Source of the DNA: an uncultured Planococcus sp.
GTDB taxonomy: Bacteria > Bacillota > Bacilli > Bacillales_A > Planococcaceae
DNA: 64,000 nucleotides
NCBI GenBank assembly: GCA_947502505.1
Contig: CANNAE010000002.1
Coordinates: 496,001-560,000 of the forward strand
Direction: 5' to 3'
Part shown: positions 9,216-18,181 of the stretch, in pieces
Layout: each line of letters starts with the position of its first letter
Numbering within the stretch: position 1 is the first letter of the stretch
Position numbers and translations under genes: made by a program
The notes under the pieces: model-generated
Seen by the model: the letters and a program-made list of their open reading frames with translations, nothing else
What the model was told of the DNA's origin: nothing
The model's database searches: none

Positions 9216-9356
9216 ACAGCGTTTTTGTGAGCTGTTTTCTTTATTCCGAGTAATCAACTATGTATAATAAGGAGAAACTTTATGCAATTAAGTTCTTCTG
9301 CCTATCGCGGCTTGTTTCGGAGCCGATTGGCCATGCAAAACTCGGAGGGATCCAAT

Positions 9357-9770
9357 ATGACTATTCCAAAACCGCTCGTCCAGCTTAATCAAGCTTTTCT
9401 TGTCATTACTACACTCGCAGGGCTCATCGTTCATCCGCTGATCTTGCTCGTGCCTTTTGCCATCGGAGCCATCACCTTGATCACCAAGAAAAATCCGCTG
9501 ATCGCATTCAGCAGCGGCTTTTTGCCGAAGCCCCCTAGCAGCTACCTGCAGGAAGACCGCGATCAGCAATTGTTCAACCAATGGATCGCCACTGTCTGCC
9601 TCGGGCTCGCCTTGCTGTTTTTCACAGCCGGCCTGCCGATTATAGCTACCGTCTTCGGTGCCATGGTCATCGTCGCTGCCGGCGTCGCGCTCATGGGCTA
9701 TTGCATCGGCTGCACCGTGCGCTACCAGCTCATGATGTGGAAACACCGCCGGGCGAAAACGGATTATTGA
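9357..9770 (+). CDS. DUF4395 family membrane protein
   Basis: A 137-residue protein with about four hydrophobic segments in two pairs (about residues 10-45 and 80-120) and a cytosolic basic tail. It starts MTIPKPLVQLNQAF and contains GYCIGCTVRYQLMMW, the Cys-containing end typical of DUF4395. The start at 9357 is set by GGAGGG 7 bp upstream; an upstream in-frame ATG at 9282 would add an unlike leader. Function unknown; in other bacteria DUF4395 proteins occur near thiosulfate or thioredoxin-like genes, but no such neighbour is present here. Confidence 0.8.
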   Translation: MTIPKPLVQLNQAFLVITTLAGLIVHPLILLVPFAIGAITLITKKNPLIAFSSGFLPKPPSSYLQEDRDQQLFNQWIATVCLGLALLFFTAGLPIIATVFGAMVIVAAGVALMGYCIGCTVRYQLMMWKHRRAKTDY

Positions 9771-9790
9771 TTTCTTTATAAATGAACAGA

Positions 9791-9822
9791 AAAAAGCGGA
9801 GACCGCAGTCTCCGCTTTTTTT
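9791..9822. terminator. bidirectional intrinsic terminator
   Basis: AAAAAGCGGAGAC and GTCTCCGCTTTTTTT pair around CGCA. It lies between the convergent DUF4395 and proA genes and overlaps the proA stop region by a few bases. Confidence 0.9.
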
Positions 9823-11098
9823 ATTTTGTTTGGCCGTTGCCTTTAATGATGTATTTCGTAGAAGTCAAGGCCGGCAAGCCCATCGGCCCACGTGCGTGGA
9901 GCTTTTGCGTGCTGATGCCGATTTCTGCGCCAAAGCCGAATTCAAAACCGTCGGTAAAACGCGTCGACGCGTTATGATAGACAGCTGCTGCATCCACTTC
10001 TGTGAAGAATTGCTGGACGCTTTCTGCATGCTCCGAAATGATTGCCTCGGAATGCTTCGTGCCGTATTGGTTGATATGCTTGACCACTTCATCCACGCTT
10101 CCTACCGTTTTCAGCGCGAGTTCATAAGCCAAATATTCAGTGCCCCAATCGGCTTCTTCCGCCGGGATGATGTCGCTGCCTGAGTGCTGCGCCTTTTCAT
10201 CGCCGTGGATTTTCACGTCTTTTGCCTGCAGTGCTGAAATCAGTTCCGGCAAATGCTGCTCCGCCCATTTCTCGTGGACGAGAATGGTTTCGCAGGAATT
10301 GCAGACGGATGGACGCTGCGTTTTGGCATTCAAGGCAATATCGATTGCCATGTCCTTATCAGCTGTCTCGTCGATATAGACGTGGCAATTCCCTGCGCCT
10401 GTCTCAAGGACCGGCACTGTCGAATTGGCGACGACCGTCTTGATTAAATTGGCTCCGCCGCGCGGAATCAATACATCCAGGTAGTCGTTCAGCTTGAACA
10501 TGGCAGATGCCGCTTCACGGCTCGTGTCTTCGAGCAATTGCACGGAATCAACCGGCAGATCGCTTTGTTCAAGCGCACGGTGAATGACCGCTACAATGGC
10601 CGTATTCGAGTGGATCGCTGTTGAACTGCCGCGCAGAACGACCGCATTGCCCGTTTTCAGGCATAGGCTTGAGGCATCCACTGTGACATTCGGGCGGGCT
10701 TCGTAAATCATGCCCACCACGCCAAGCGGTACGCGCACTTTGCTCATGTCGAGGCCATTCGGCTGCTGCCAGTGTTCGAGCACTTCACCGACCGGGTCTG
10801 TCAGTTTGGTCAATTGGATCAACGCATCTGCCATATCCGCCAGGCGATTTTCATCAAGCTTGAGGCGGTCTACGAGCGATTCGCTCATGCCGTTTGCGCG
10901 CCCTGCTTCAATGTCTTTCAAATTCTCTTTCAAGATGAAAGCTTTTTCAGCCATAAGCTGCTGAGAAATGAGTTCCAACGCTTTATTTTTCAGGGTGGTG
11001 TCGGCTTTTGCGAGTTCCCCCGCTGCCGCTTTCGCTTGTTTTGCCTTTTGTACCAGTTCTGTCTCCAAAGCTGCTTCCTTTTGAAGAACTTCTGTCAT
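9821..11098 (-). CDS. proA: gamma-glutamyl phosphate reductase
   Basis: A 425-residue aldehyde-dehydrogenase-fold enzyme that reduces gamma-glutamyl phosphate to glutamate semialdehyde with NADPH, the second step of proline synthesis. The catalytic cysteine lies in [33 protein letters not shown] and PRGGANLIK are other family blocks. Length is normal for ProA. It follows proB by 29 bp in one operon. Start ATG has an AAAGGAGAAGATTGG site. Proline also serves as an osmolyte in Bacillales, which suits the Na+/H+ antiporter nearby, but that link is only contextual. Confidence 0.95.
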   Translation of the reverse strand: MTEVLQKEAALETELVQKAKQAKAAAGELAKADTTLKNKALELISQQLMAEKAFILKENLKDIEAGRANGMSESLVDRLKLDENRLADMADALIQLTKLTDPVGEVLEHWQQPNGLDMSKVRVPLGVVGMIYEARPNVTVDASSLCLKTGNAVVLRGSSTAIHSNTAIVAVIHRALEQSDLPVDSVQLLEDTSREAASAMFKLNDYLDVLIPRGGANLIKTVVANSTVPVLETGAGNCHVYIDETADKDMAIDIALNAKTQRPSVCNSCETILVHEKWAEQHLPELISALQAKDVKIHGDEKAQHSGSDIIPAEEADWGTEYLAYELALKTVGSVDEVVKHINQYGTKHSEAIISEHAESVQQFFTEVDAAAVYHNASTRFTDGFEFGFGAEIGISTQKLHARGPMGLPALTSTKYIIKGNGQTK

Positions 11099-11127
11099 CC
11101 AATCTTCTCCTTTCGAGTTTCCGTGCC

Positions 11128-11898
11128 TTACGCTAATTCTTTGACGGGTTTTGCGATATACGTCCCGTCGCCGTTTCCATTCATGATGTCTACCAATTTT
11201 TCACTGCCTTCGCCTGTGCCGATGAACACATCGACGCCGAAGTTATGGGCTGTTTTCGCGGCTTCCACTTTCGTCTTCATGCCGCCTGTCCCAACATCCG
11301 ATCCAGCACCCGATGCAGCTTCCATAAGCTCATCTGGGATGTCCTTCAAATGGGTGTATCTTTCAGCGGCTGGGTTGGTCTTCGGATTATCCGCATATAT
11401 GCCGTTGATGTCCGTCAGAATGATCAATTGGTCTGCACGGACTAGCCCACTTACAAGGGCCGATAGCATATCGTTGTCGCCAAAGGTCAATTCCTCGACC
11501 GCCACCGAATCGTTTTCGTTGATGACCGGCATCATGCCGCGCTCCAGCAATTTCGAAATGGTATCGTCCGCTTTTTGGTACAAATCTTTCGTCAACAATA
11601 ATTGGGCGGAGACGATATCGAAATTCTTGAATTCCGTCGCGTATGCCTGTGCGAGCAAACTTTGCCCGACGGCTGCCGCTGATTGCTTGTCGACTACTGT
11701 GTCGGGACGGGATAAATACCCCATGCTTGTGCATCCGGCTGCAACCGCGCCAGATGAGATCAAGACGACGTCATGGCCTTCTTCTTTCAAACGTGCCAAC
11801 GCCCCGACGTGTTCGCGCAACTTAGTGATGGACAATTTACCGTGGCTGTCCGTCAATGAGCTGCTTCCTATTTTCACTACTATTCTTTTCTTTTCCAT
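11128..11898 (-). CDS. proB: glutamate 5-kinase, PUA-less form
   Basis: A 256-residue amino-acid kinase that phosphorylates glutamate to gamma-glutamyl phosphate, first step of proline synthesis. The start region [12 protein letters not shown] is the phosphate-binding loop; [10 protein letters not shown] and [23 protein letters not shown] are substrate-site blocks; [12 protein letters not shown] is near the end. Canonical ProB of about 365 residues carries a C-terminal PUA domain that is absent here: the protein ends after the kinase domain. The ATG at 11898 is preferred (GGGTGGTG upstream); a GTG at 11913 is an alternative. Confidence 0.93.
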   Translation of the reverse strand: MEKKRIVVKIGSSSLTDSHGKLSITKLREHVGALARLKEEGHDVVLISSGAVAAGCTSMGYLSRPDTVVDKQSAAAVGQSLLAQAYATEFKNFDIVSAQLLLTKDLYQKADDTISKLLERGMMPVINENDSVAVEELTFGDNDMLSALVSGLVRADQLIILTDINGIYADNPKTNPAAERYTHLKDIPDELMEAASGAGSDVGTGGMKTKVEAAKTAHNFGVDVFIGTGEGSEKLVDIMNGNGDGTYIAKPVKELA

Positions 11899-12022
11899 TG
11901 TTACAGTCACCACCCGATTTTGATTATTTAATGAGCTCTCCCATTACGATCAAAAGCGGAAGAACCCGGTCTCCGTAAAACGCTTTACAATGGCTGACTT
12001 ACGCTGTCTGATAATAAGAATT

Positions 12023-12051
12023 ATTATGCAATCAATTGCATTTTAAGTCAA
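12023..12051 (-). promoter_or_regulatory. sigma-A-like promoter for proBA
   Basis: On the minus strand TTGACT (12051-12046), a 17-bp spacer and CATAAT (12028-12023), about 125 bp before the proB start. This would give a transcript lacking the upstream T-box-like element. Confidence 0.6.
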
Positions 12052-12649
12052 CTATTAAATCCAAAAATACTTATATAACGGTTTTCGAAATAATAAAACT
12101 TGCATATTTATGAATTTTTATTCAAATTGCTTGTTTCATCCTAAACCATTTCCAGTTCCGGAGATGGCGGCTGCGCATACTTCGCTGGCTGGGAATTCCA
12201 ACCGGCAGCTGATCGCCTGCAGCACGCCAATCACAAGTGGCAAGTGTAACATAACCAGAGGGTATTTCAAGTTCAGGGAGGGGATTTCGCCTTATGAAAG
12301 GGCTTTCATTTTAGATATAAAGTAGGTACAAAGGTACATTTGAGGCTCGGCAAAAGCCCGCTCCATAAGGGATGAGAGCAAAACGCGTACAAGTGTTGCT
12401 ATTTCCTTCTAAAGTACCACGCTTCATCCCCCAGTATCTTTCCAGCGGGCAGCAGCGTTAGACTGGCCGCCACCTCTCACCCAATCGATTGAAATCTGCG
12501 CTTAGCAGTTGGCAAAGATCTCATGAAATACTGAATGGATCAAGGATTGAACAAGCCTTAGGAGAATGCCGGCAAAAAACGCAAGACTCTCCCATCGTCA
12601 GCGTAAGGACGCCCGCTATTCACAATGGCATAGTTCGCCGCCCTAAGCT
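12052..12649. other. gene-free leader/intergenic region upstream of proBA
   Basis: About 600 bp without a convincing coding sequence; the open frames here lack ribosome binding sites and family features. The minus-strand half (12640-12330) is rich in potential stems and ends in a T-box-like antiterminator/terminator; the rest (12330-12060) shows no recognised element. Confidence 0.5.
12361..12430 (-). promoter_or_regulatory. T-box-like antiterminator, apparently interrupted
   Basis: Read on the minus strand, GGGATGAAGCGTGGTAC (12430-12414) is followed after 27 nt by GCGTTTTGCTCTCATCCC (12386-12369 region). GGGATGA pairs with TCATCCC, as in a T-box antiterminator helix, and GTGGTAC plus GCG resembles the conserved GGTGGTACCGCG. 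The 27 extra bases end in a second GTAC, so the motif looks split by a short insertion. A terminator-like GGAGCGGGCTTTT follows. It points at proBA, which is T-box controlled in some Bacillales, but no specifier loop could be assigned. Probably a relic or divergent element. Confidence 0.35.
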
Positions 12650-12676
12650 AAAAACCCGGCTATTGAGTCAATAGCC
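12650..12676 (-). terminator. intrinsic terminator of the phosphatase-lipoprotein operon
   Basis: On the minus strand GGCTATTGA and TCAATAGCC form a near-perfect palindrome followed by CGGGTTTTT. It lies about 35 bp after the lipoprotein stop. Confidence 0.85.
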
Positions 12677-12711
12677 AGGCCTATATTTCTTCTATTAGAA
12701 AACAGCTTTCA

Positions 12712-13347
12712 TCAATCGAGTTGGATGGTGAGGGCCCGCGCAGGCGCGAGCAGCTCTCCATCTGCAGCAAATAGCTTGCTGGTGGTCAATTTAATTTCTT
12801 GTGCCCCATCTTCCACGATAAAGCCAACATTCCCTGATTTTACTTCTCCAGGTTCCAGCCCTTCATTCAACGACTCTAAGTACACATCGTCTTCCCAAGT
12901 CTTCACTTCGCCTGCCCCTGTCTCGAGCAATGCGGCCGGAGCGAAACTGACGGCTTCATTTGAGCTATTGTGGATTTCGACAAACAATTTCACCAGCTCG
13001 AATTCCTGCTCATGCGTATAGGCATGATAGAAATCGATGAGGCTATAATCCGGCGTATAATGCAATAACTTGGTTTCATGGATGGTCAGCTCGACGTCCC
13101 CGATCTGCACCGCCTGGGCTTCCATATTAGCAGCCAATAGCTCCAATCCGCCTTTTGCGTCACGTGTTTTCTGGCCAGGCTCCTGCAGGCGGCGATCGTC
13201 GCTCACTTGAGGGCTGAGAACATAATGTTCCGTGTAGTCGGGCGCTTCCGATAAAGACGCCGCAGTCGCCGTGCCTTGCGCCGCTTCTTCCTGGCAGCCC
13301 CATAATAGCGCCAATGGGACAAGCAGCGATGCTAATCTTGCTTTCAT
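12712..13347 (-). CDS. putative lipoprotein, DUF4352-like
   Basis: A 211-residue secreted lipoprotein. The signal peptide ends in LLWGC (lipidated Cys near residue 18), then a low-complexity Ala/Thr/Glu linker, then an immunoglobulin-like beta domain (VELTIHETKLL, VEIHNSSNEAVSFAPAALLET, GNVGFIVEDGAQEIKL) resembling DUF4352/telokin-like domains. The ATG at 13347 is chosen from AAGGAG 8 bp upstream; a GTG at 13356 is an alternative. It follows the alkaline phosphatase gene with a short gap in the same direction, so the two are probably one Pho-controlled operon. Specific role unknown. Confidence 0.8.
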   Translation of the reverse strand: MKARLASLLVPLALLWGCQEEAAQGTATAASLSEAPDYTEHYVLSPQVSDDRRLQEPGQKTRDAKGGLELLAANMEAQAVQIGDVELTIHETKLLHYTPDYSLIDFYHAYTHEQEFELVKLFVEIHNSSNEAVSFAPAALLETGAGEVKTWEDDVYLESLNEGLEPGEVKSGNVGFIVEDGAQEIKLTTSKLFAADGELLAPARALTIQLD

Positions 13348-13368
13348 CCAATCCACTCCTTGCTATTG

Positions 13369-14811
13369 TTAGTGCTTATCGTCGATGGTGACGTCCGCAT
13401 CCATCAACTCGAAAATGATGCCTGCATGATCCGTATTGTCCAATTGCCCCGCAAATTTCTGGCTCTCAGGGCCGTACGCATACACTGGCACATCTTCTCC
13501 CGTGTGGCCGCCCGTTGTCCAGCCAGTGTGTGAACGCTTATCGAAGATGCGCTCGATGGCATTGTCGATGTCCAAGTATTCGCCTTCGTCTGCCGCTTTC
13601 TTCACAGACGTGATTTCTTCTTCGCTCAACTCTAAATCGATATAGCGTTCCAGCGTTTCTTCGACGCCGGCGCCTTTTGTAATCTCAGCCGCCATGAAAT
13701 CCGGCGTGCGCTGGGCAGCGAGAATCGGCTCGGCGAACCAATTATAGATGCCGTCTGCGCCGATCGAGAAGCCGCCCGTCGAATGGTCGGCGGTCGCCAC
13801 GACCAATGTGTTTTCATCTTGCTTGGCGAATTCGATTGCTGCCTGGAAGGCGCGGTCGTAATCCTCCATCTCGCTCATCGCTGCTACGATATCGTTGTCG
13901 TGGCCTGCCCAGTCGACTTGGCTGCCTTCAACCATCAGGAAGAATCCTTCTTCGTCCTGTTTCAAGCGGTCGATCGCAGAACGGGTCATGTCTTCAAGAG
14001 ACGGCATGCTGTCTTCCCGGTCGATCATTTTCGGCAAGCCGCCTTCTGCGAAGAGCCCGAGCACTTGCCCGTCGTTATTCGCGAGCAGCTCTTCTTTCGA
14101 AGTCACATAGCCATAGCCGGACTCCTGAAATTCCTCTGTCAAATCACGGTCTGTGCGGTCGAATAATTTGGTTCCTCCACCGAGCAGAACATCGATTTTA
14201 TGCTCACCGTCGATGCGCTCGTCGAAATAATCATCGGCGATGGCATTCATATTGCGGCGGCTGATGTCGTGTGCTCCAAACGAGGCCGGTGTTGCGTGAG
14301 TGATTTCAGAGCTTGCCACAAGCCCGGTCGCCTTGCCTTGTTCTTTTGCCGCTTCAAGCACCGTTTTCACTTCCGATTCGTCGTTGTCGACCGCAATCGC
14401 ATTGTTATAGGTTTTGATGCCTGCGGCCATAGCCGTGGCGGCTGATGCCGAGTCGGTAATGTTTTGATGTTCGTCTTCCGGATAAGTCATTTGCTGGCCG
14501 ACCAAATAGGAATCGAATGACATGTCATCTGTCAAACGCGCTGTGGGATCATCCTGCAAATAACGGTATGCCGATGTATACGCGGTCCCGACACCATCGC
14601 CGATCAGGAAAATGATGTTTTTCGGCGCATCTTTGTCTTTATGTTTGTCTTTGCCCTTAGCCTTTCCATTGCCAGGCTGCTTATGTTCTTTATGTACATC
14701 GGCTTTGCCATTTCCTTGCGCTTCAGCTGGCGCTGATGGCGTAAAGCTCGTGACCGCGACCGCTGCCGCTAAGGCTGCTGGAAACAGTTTCTTCATTGAT
14801 TTTCGGTTCAT
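13369..14811 (-). CDS. secreted alkaline phosphatase
   Basis: A 480-residue PhoA-family phosphomonoesterase. A signal peptide (about residues 1-32, SAPAEAQ cleavage region) is followed by an unusual Lys/Gly/His-rich linker (about 33-64). The metal-binding Asp is in FLIGDGVG (about 69-75) and the nucleophile is Ser121 in NITDSASAATAMAAG. Other ligand blocks are MVEGSQVDWAGHDND, VATADHSTGG and GGHTGEDVPVYAYG. It hydrolyses phosphate esters outside the cell with Zn2+/Mg2+. Four TTAACA-like repeats upstream suggest PhoP control. RBS AGGAGG is strong. Confidence 0.95.
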   Translation of the reverse strand: MNRKSMKKLFPAALAAAVAVTSFTPSAPAEAQGNGKADVHKEHKQPGNGKAKGKDKHKDKDAPKNIIFLIGDGVGTAYTSAYRYLQDDPTARLTDDMSFDSYLVGQQMTYPEDEHQNITDSASAATAMAAGIKTYNNAIAVDNDESEVKTVLEAAKEQGKATGLVASSEITHATPASFGAHDISRRNMNAIADDYFDERIDGEHKIDVLLGGGTKLFDRTDRDLTEEFQESGYGYVTSKEELLANNDGQVLGLFAEGGLPKMIDREDSMPSLEDMTRSAIDRLKQDEEGFFLMVEGSQVDWAGHDNDIVAAMSEMEDYDRAFQAAIEFAKQDENTLVVATADHSTGGFSIGADGIYNWFAEPILAAQRTPDFMAAEITKGAGVEETLERYIDLELSEEEITSVKKAADEGEYLDIDNAIERIFDKRSHTGWTTGGHTGEDVPVYAYGPESQKFAGQLDNTDHAGIIFELMDADVTIDDKH

Positions 14812-14861
14812 CTGGCATTCCTCCTAATGTTTGTTAGCCATCGCCAGTGTATCGAAGGAAT

Positions 14862-14899
14862 ATTAAGGGATTGTTGAGGGCATGTATGGAATTTGTTAA
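14862..14899 (-). promoter_or_regulatory. candidate Pho box
   Basis: On the minus strand upstream of the phosphatase gene: TTAACA (14899-14894), CATACA (14888-14883), TCAACA (14878-14873) and TTAATA (14867-14862), spaced 11, 10 and 11 bp. Bacillus PhoP binds TT(A/C/T)A(C/T)A repeats spaced about 11 bp. Confidence 0.6.
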
Positions 14900-14944
14900 A
14901 GGCATTCTATTTCCCGGGAAATAACTTCTCGGGATATCCGCCAA

Positions 14945-14978
14945 ATAAAAAAACCGGCCTCCATTAAGGAAGCCGGTA
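14945..14978 (-). terminator. intrinsic terminator after the RND gene
   Basis: On the minus strand ACCGGCTTCC and GGAGGCCGGT pair around TTAAT, followed by seven Ts. About 10 bp after the RND stop codon. Confidence 0.9.
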
Positions 14979-14987
14979 GTATGCCGA

Positions 14988-17900
14988 TCAGTCTTCGCGA
15001 TCGACGAGTGATTTATTTTTCTGGAATTTGCGCAATACTTCATAGACGACCGGCACGACAATAAGTGTCAGCAAGGTCGAGGACAATAAGCCACCGATGA
15101 CGGTGATGGCCAAGTCTTGGGAGACGAGTCCGCCGCCACCGCTTGAGACGGCCATTGGGATCATGGCGCCAATTGTGGCAATTGCCGTCATCAGGATCGG
15201 GCGCAGACGCGTCGCTCCTGCTTCAAGCAAGGCGTTGCGCACTGTCATGCCTTCGCGTTCCATGTGGATGACGCGGTCGACAAGGACGATGGCGTTCGTC
15301 ACCACGATGCCGATCAGCATGAGCATTCCCATCATGACCGATACGGAAATCGTCTGGCCGGTTACGAACAGGCCAACAAATGCGCCGATGACCGCAAACG
15401 GCAGCGAGAACAGGATGGCGAATGGCGCAAGGCCGCCGCCAAACGTTACGACTAGGATAAAGTAAACAATAGCGATTGCTGCAGCCATTGCAAGGCCAAG
15501 CTGAGTAAAGGTTTCATTGATATCCGCCGTGACGCCGCCGGTTTCGACTGTGACGCCTGAAGCAAGGTCCAGCTCATCCACATTTTCCTGGACCGCTGCA
15601 CTTGGCGCGGACACGTCATTGCCCGTCACTGTGCCGGAAACGGTCGCATAATAAGCGCCTTCCGAACGGCTCAAGGTATTCAATGCGGTGCCTTCTTCGA
15701 CTTCGACCAATTCGCCGACTGTCATCATCGTGCCTGCAGCTGTTGGAACTGGCGTCTCCAGAAGTTCTTCAAAAGTCGCCGCATCTTGCTGGGCTTCACG
15801 CTGGACGATGACTTCAAGTTCTTCGCCGTCCGTGTTGACTGTCGTTAGCACTTCATTTTGGCCTCCGCCGGACAAAGCCATCGCGACTTGCCCCGCTGTC
15901 AGGCCGTATTGCAGGATTTCCTGCTGTTCGATGCGCAAAGTATGTTCCACGTAAGGATCTTCTGCATCGGAGGTCACTTCTTCCAAGCCGTCGACATCAC
16001 TCATGGCGCCTTCGACTTGTGCAACGGTATCCAATAAGTCATCCAGGTCTTCGCTATACAAAGTGTAAGCGACTTCGCTCGATGCCGTCATGCCGCCACC
16101 CATCATATCCTGCTCTCCCCACTCGCCGGATTGGTCGAGTTCTGCGAGGTAGTCCGTGACTTCGGTGCGGGCTTCTTCAAATTCATCGACGGAAATCGAA
16201 TCGTCAAAGATTAGATACAAGAGTGCGCCGTCTCCGCCGCCCATCATCATCTGGGACATGTCGGCATTGGCTGAATCGTTGATCGATAATTGAAGAACTT
16301 CGATATCTTCGCGTTCAAGCAGATCTTGCTCGACCGCTTCGATGTTCTCGGTAGACTCTTCTTGCAGCTCACCTGCCGAAGGAGAGTACGTGATGTACAT
16401 CATTTTCTCGGTTTGCGAACCAAGGAACGAGAAGCCGATTAATGGCGTGAGCGCCAAAGACCCAGCGAGCAATACGACTGCGATGATCGACGTGATCCAC
16501 TTATGGTTCAAGGCTTTCTCAAGGAATGAACGGAACCACAGTGCCATCTTCCCGACTTCTTGATGCTTCGATGCTGTTTTCTTGCCATACAATTTCTTCT
16601 TGAAGAAACTATGCGACATCGCCGGCACAATGCTGACCGCTACTGCAAGCGATGCGAGCAATGCAAACGACATCGTGAGGGCGAACGGCAAGAACAACTC
16701 GCCAACCATTCCGCCAACAAAGACCAATGGCGCAAAGACTGCGATCGTTACAAGCGTTGATGACAAAATCGGCTTGAACATTTCGATCGTCGCAGACTGG
16801 ATCAATTTGCGGCCGGACAATTTCTCTTCTTTCAAATGCATGCGCCGGTAAATATTCTCGACGACAACAATCGAGTCATCGATGACCCGGCCGATCGATA
16901 CGGTAATGGCACCGAGCGTCATGATATTCAAGGTGATATCAAGCCAGTTCAATAAGAGCAATGCCACGAAAATGGACACAGGGATCGAGACGATCGCAAT
17001 GAGTGTTGAACGGAAATCACGCAAGAACACCAAAATGATGAGCACCGCGATCAAGCCACCGAATAGGGCTTTCTCCACCATCGCAAACACCGATTCCTCG
17101 ATCGGTTCGCCTTGGTCCAGCGTAAGGTCGACGATCAAGCCGTCCACTTCGCTCTCCAAGTCCGCCATCAAGTCTTTCACTTCATTGACGACAGTGACCG
17201 TATTCGCTTCCTGGCCTTTGACAATTTGGATGGCAATGGCATCTTCGCCATTAGTCCGGGAAATCGATTGCACTTTCCCGACCAGTTCCACATCGGCAAG
17301 TTCAGATAAGGCGACAAACGGTTCCGGATTGTCTTCTGAAGGCGTCACGGGAATCAGTAATTCCTGAAACTCTTCAATAGAAGCAACCGACCCGTCGATA
17401 TAGACAGCTTCTTCGCCTTCTTCGAATTCACGAAGGCCGAGCGATAAAGCAAGATTGCTCGCTTCGATCATCTGCTTGATGTCTTCTTCCGTCACTTCAC
17501 GGGCAGCCATTGCTTCCTCGTCATAAGTCAGATGAATTTCTTCGACATGTTGCCCAGTCACCGTCGCAGAAGCGATGCCGTCGATTTTTTCGATTTCCGG
17601 CAAGACCGCTGTCTCGACACGGTCTGTCAATTCGACGATCGATTCCGTGTCACTGCTGATGGACAGCGCGACGACTGGGAACATATTGATGCCGATCGAC
17701 ATGATCGATGGCGTCTCCACTTCCTCCGGCAAGCTTACACCGCCAACTGCGGATTCGAGTTCCCGTTTCTTCTCATCCATGTCGACGCCGTAATCATATT
17801 CGACCTGGATTTGGGAAACATTCGAGGAGGAACTCGAGTAGACTGCTTTAACATCCTCCAAGCTTTCGACTGCCTGTTCGACAGGTATCGATACCTCTTC

Positions 17901-18083
17901 CATCACCTGTTCAGGGGCAGCGCCCGGGTAGACTCCCGAGACGATCAAATAAGGAATCGAAATATCAGGAATCGACTCCATCTTCATTTGGGTTGTTGAA
18001 TAAATGCCGGCAAAGGTTACAATTAAAGTTAACAGCCACACGGCAAATTTGTTTTTCAGAACAAAACCTACTAATCCTTGCAC
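14988..18083 (-). CDS. RND-superfamily efflux permease (AcrB/SwrC-like)
   Basis: A 1031-residue transporter with the RND plan: TM1 near the N-terminus (VQGLVGFVLKNKFAVWLL), a large extracytoplasmic loop, a TM2-6 bundle (about residues 330-535) containing GAITVSIGRVIDDSIVVVENI, the second TM (about 520-545), a second loop, and TM8-12 near the end with MLIGIVVTNAIVLVDRV. The paired repeats and charged TM4/TM10 positions fit proton-coupled efflux. The GTG start at 18083 is favoured by GAAAGGAAG upstream; translation from 18146 would add an unlike leader. No membrane fusion partner is encoded beside it. It is divergent from a TetR regulator. In Bacillus the relative SwrC exports surfactin and other lipophilic compounds. 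Confidence 0.93.
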   Translation of the reverse strand: MQGLVGFVLKNKFAVWLLTLIVTFAGIYSTTQMKMESIPDISIPYLIVSGVYPGAAPEQVMEEVSIPVEQAVESLEDVKAVYSSSSSNVSQIQVEYDYGVDMDEKKRELESAVGGVSLPEEVETPSIMSIGINMFPVVALSISSDTESIVELTDRVETAVLPEIEKIDGIASATVTGQHVEEIHLTYDEEAMAAREVTEEDIKQMIEASNLALSLGLREFEEGEEAVYIDGSVASIEEFQELLIPVTPSEDNPEPFVALSELADVELVGKVQSISRTNGEDAIAIQIVKGQEANTVTVVNEVKDLMADLESEVDGLIVDLTLDQGEPIEESVFAMVEKALFGGLIAVLIILVFLRDFRSTLIAIVSIPVSIFVALLLLNWLDITLNIMTLGAITVSIGRVIDDSIVVVENIYRRMHLKEEKLSGRKLIQSATIEMFKPILSSTLVTIAVFAPLVFVGGMVGELFLPFALTMSFALLASLAVAVSIVPAMSHSFFKKKLYGKKTASKHQEVGKMALWFRSFLEKALNHKWITSIIAVVLLAGSLALTPLIGFSFLGSQTEKMMYITYSPSAGELQEESTENIEAVEQDLLEREDIEVLQLSINDSANADMSQMMMGGGDGALLYLIFDDSISVDEFEEARTEVTDYLAELDQSGEWGEQDMMGGGMTASSEVAYTLYSEDLDDLLDTVAQVEGAMSDVDGLEEVTSDAEDPYVEHTLRIEQQEILQYGLTAGQVAMALSGGGQNEVLTTVNTDGEELEVIVQREAQQDAATFEELLETPVPTAAGTMMTVGELVEVEEGTALNTLSRSEGAYYATVSGTVTGNDVSAPSAAVQENVDELDLASGVTVETGGVTADINETFTQLGLAMAAAIAIVYFILVVTFGGGLAPFAILFSLPFAVIGAFVGLFVTGQTISVSVMMGMLMLIGIVVTNAIVLVDRVIHMEREGMTVRNALLEAGATRLRPILMTAIATIGAMIPMAVSSGGGGLVSQDLAITVIGGLLSSTLLTLIVVPVVYEVLRKFQKNKSLVDRED

Positions 18084-18131
18084 ACAATTTCTTCCTTTCT
18101 TTGACGAAATCCGTCTACTACTCCATACTAA

Positions 18132-18145
18132 TGACCAACTGGTCA
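18132..18145. promoter_or_regulatory. palindromic operator in the tetR-RND intergenic region
   Basis: TGACCAACTGGTCA is a perfect 6-2-6 palindrome located between the divergent RND and TetR genes. Size and place suit a TetR dimer that represses both genes. Confidence 0.65.
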
Positions 18146-18181
18146 AGCGTCAAACAAGCAAGGGGAAAAGAGGAATTAAAT

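Noticed and set aside
10772..11923. A 383-codon frame on + opposite proA/proB
   Set aside because: It spans both genes and their gap antisense, is Ser/Phe-rich without domains, and lacks a start signal. Both minus-strand genes are unequivocal.
12541..12620. Stretch on + with GCCTTAGGAGAATGCCGG and ACTCTCC resembling a glycine riboswitch
   Set aside because: The order and spacing of the conserved glycine-riboswitch blocks do not fit, and no glycine gene follows on that strand.
15097..17999. Several long open frames on + opposite the RND gene
   Set aside because: They are antisense shadows of a high-GC coding gene; composition and lack of start signals argue against them.
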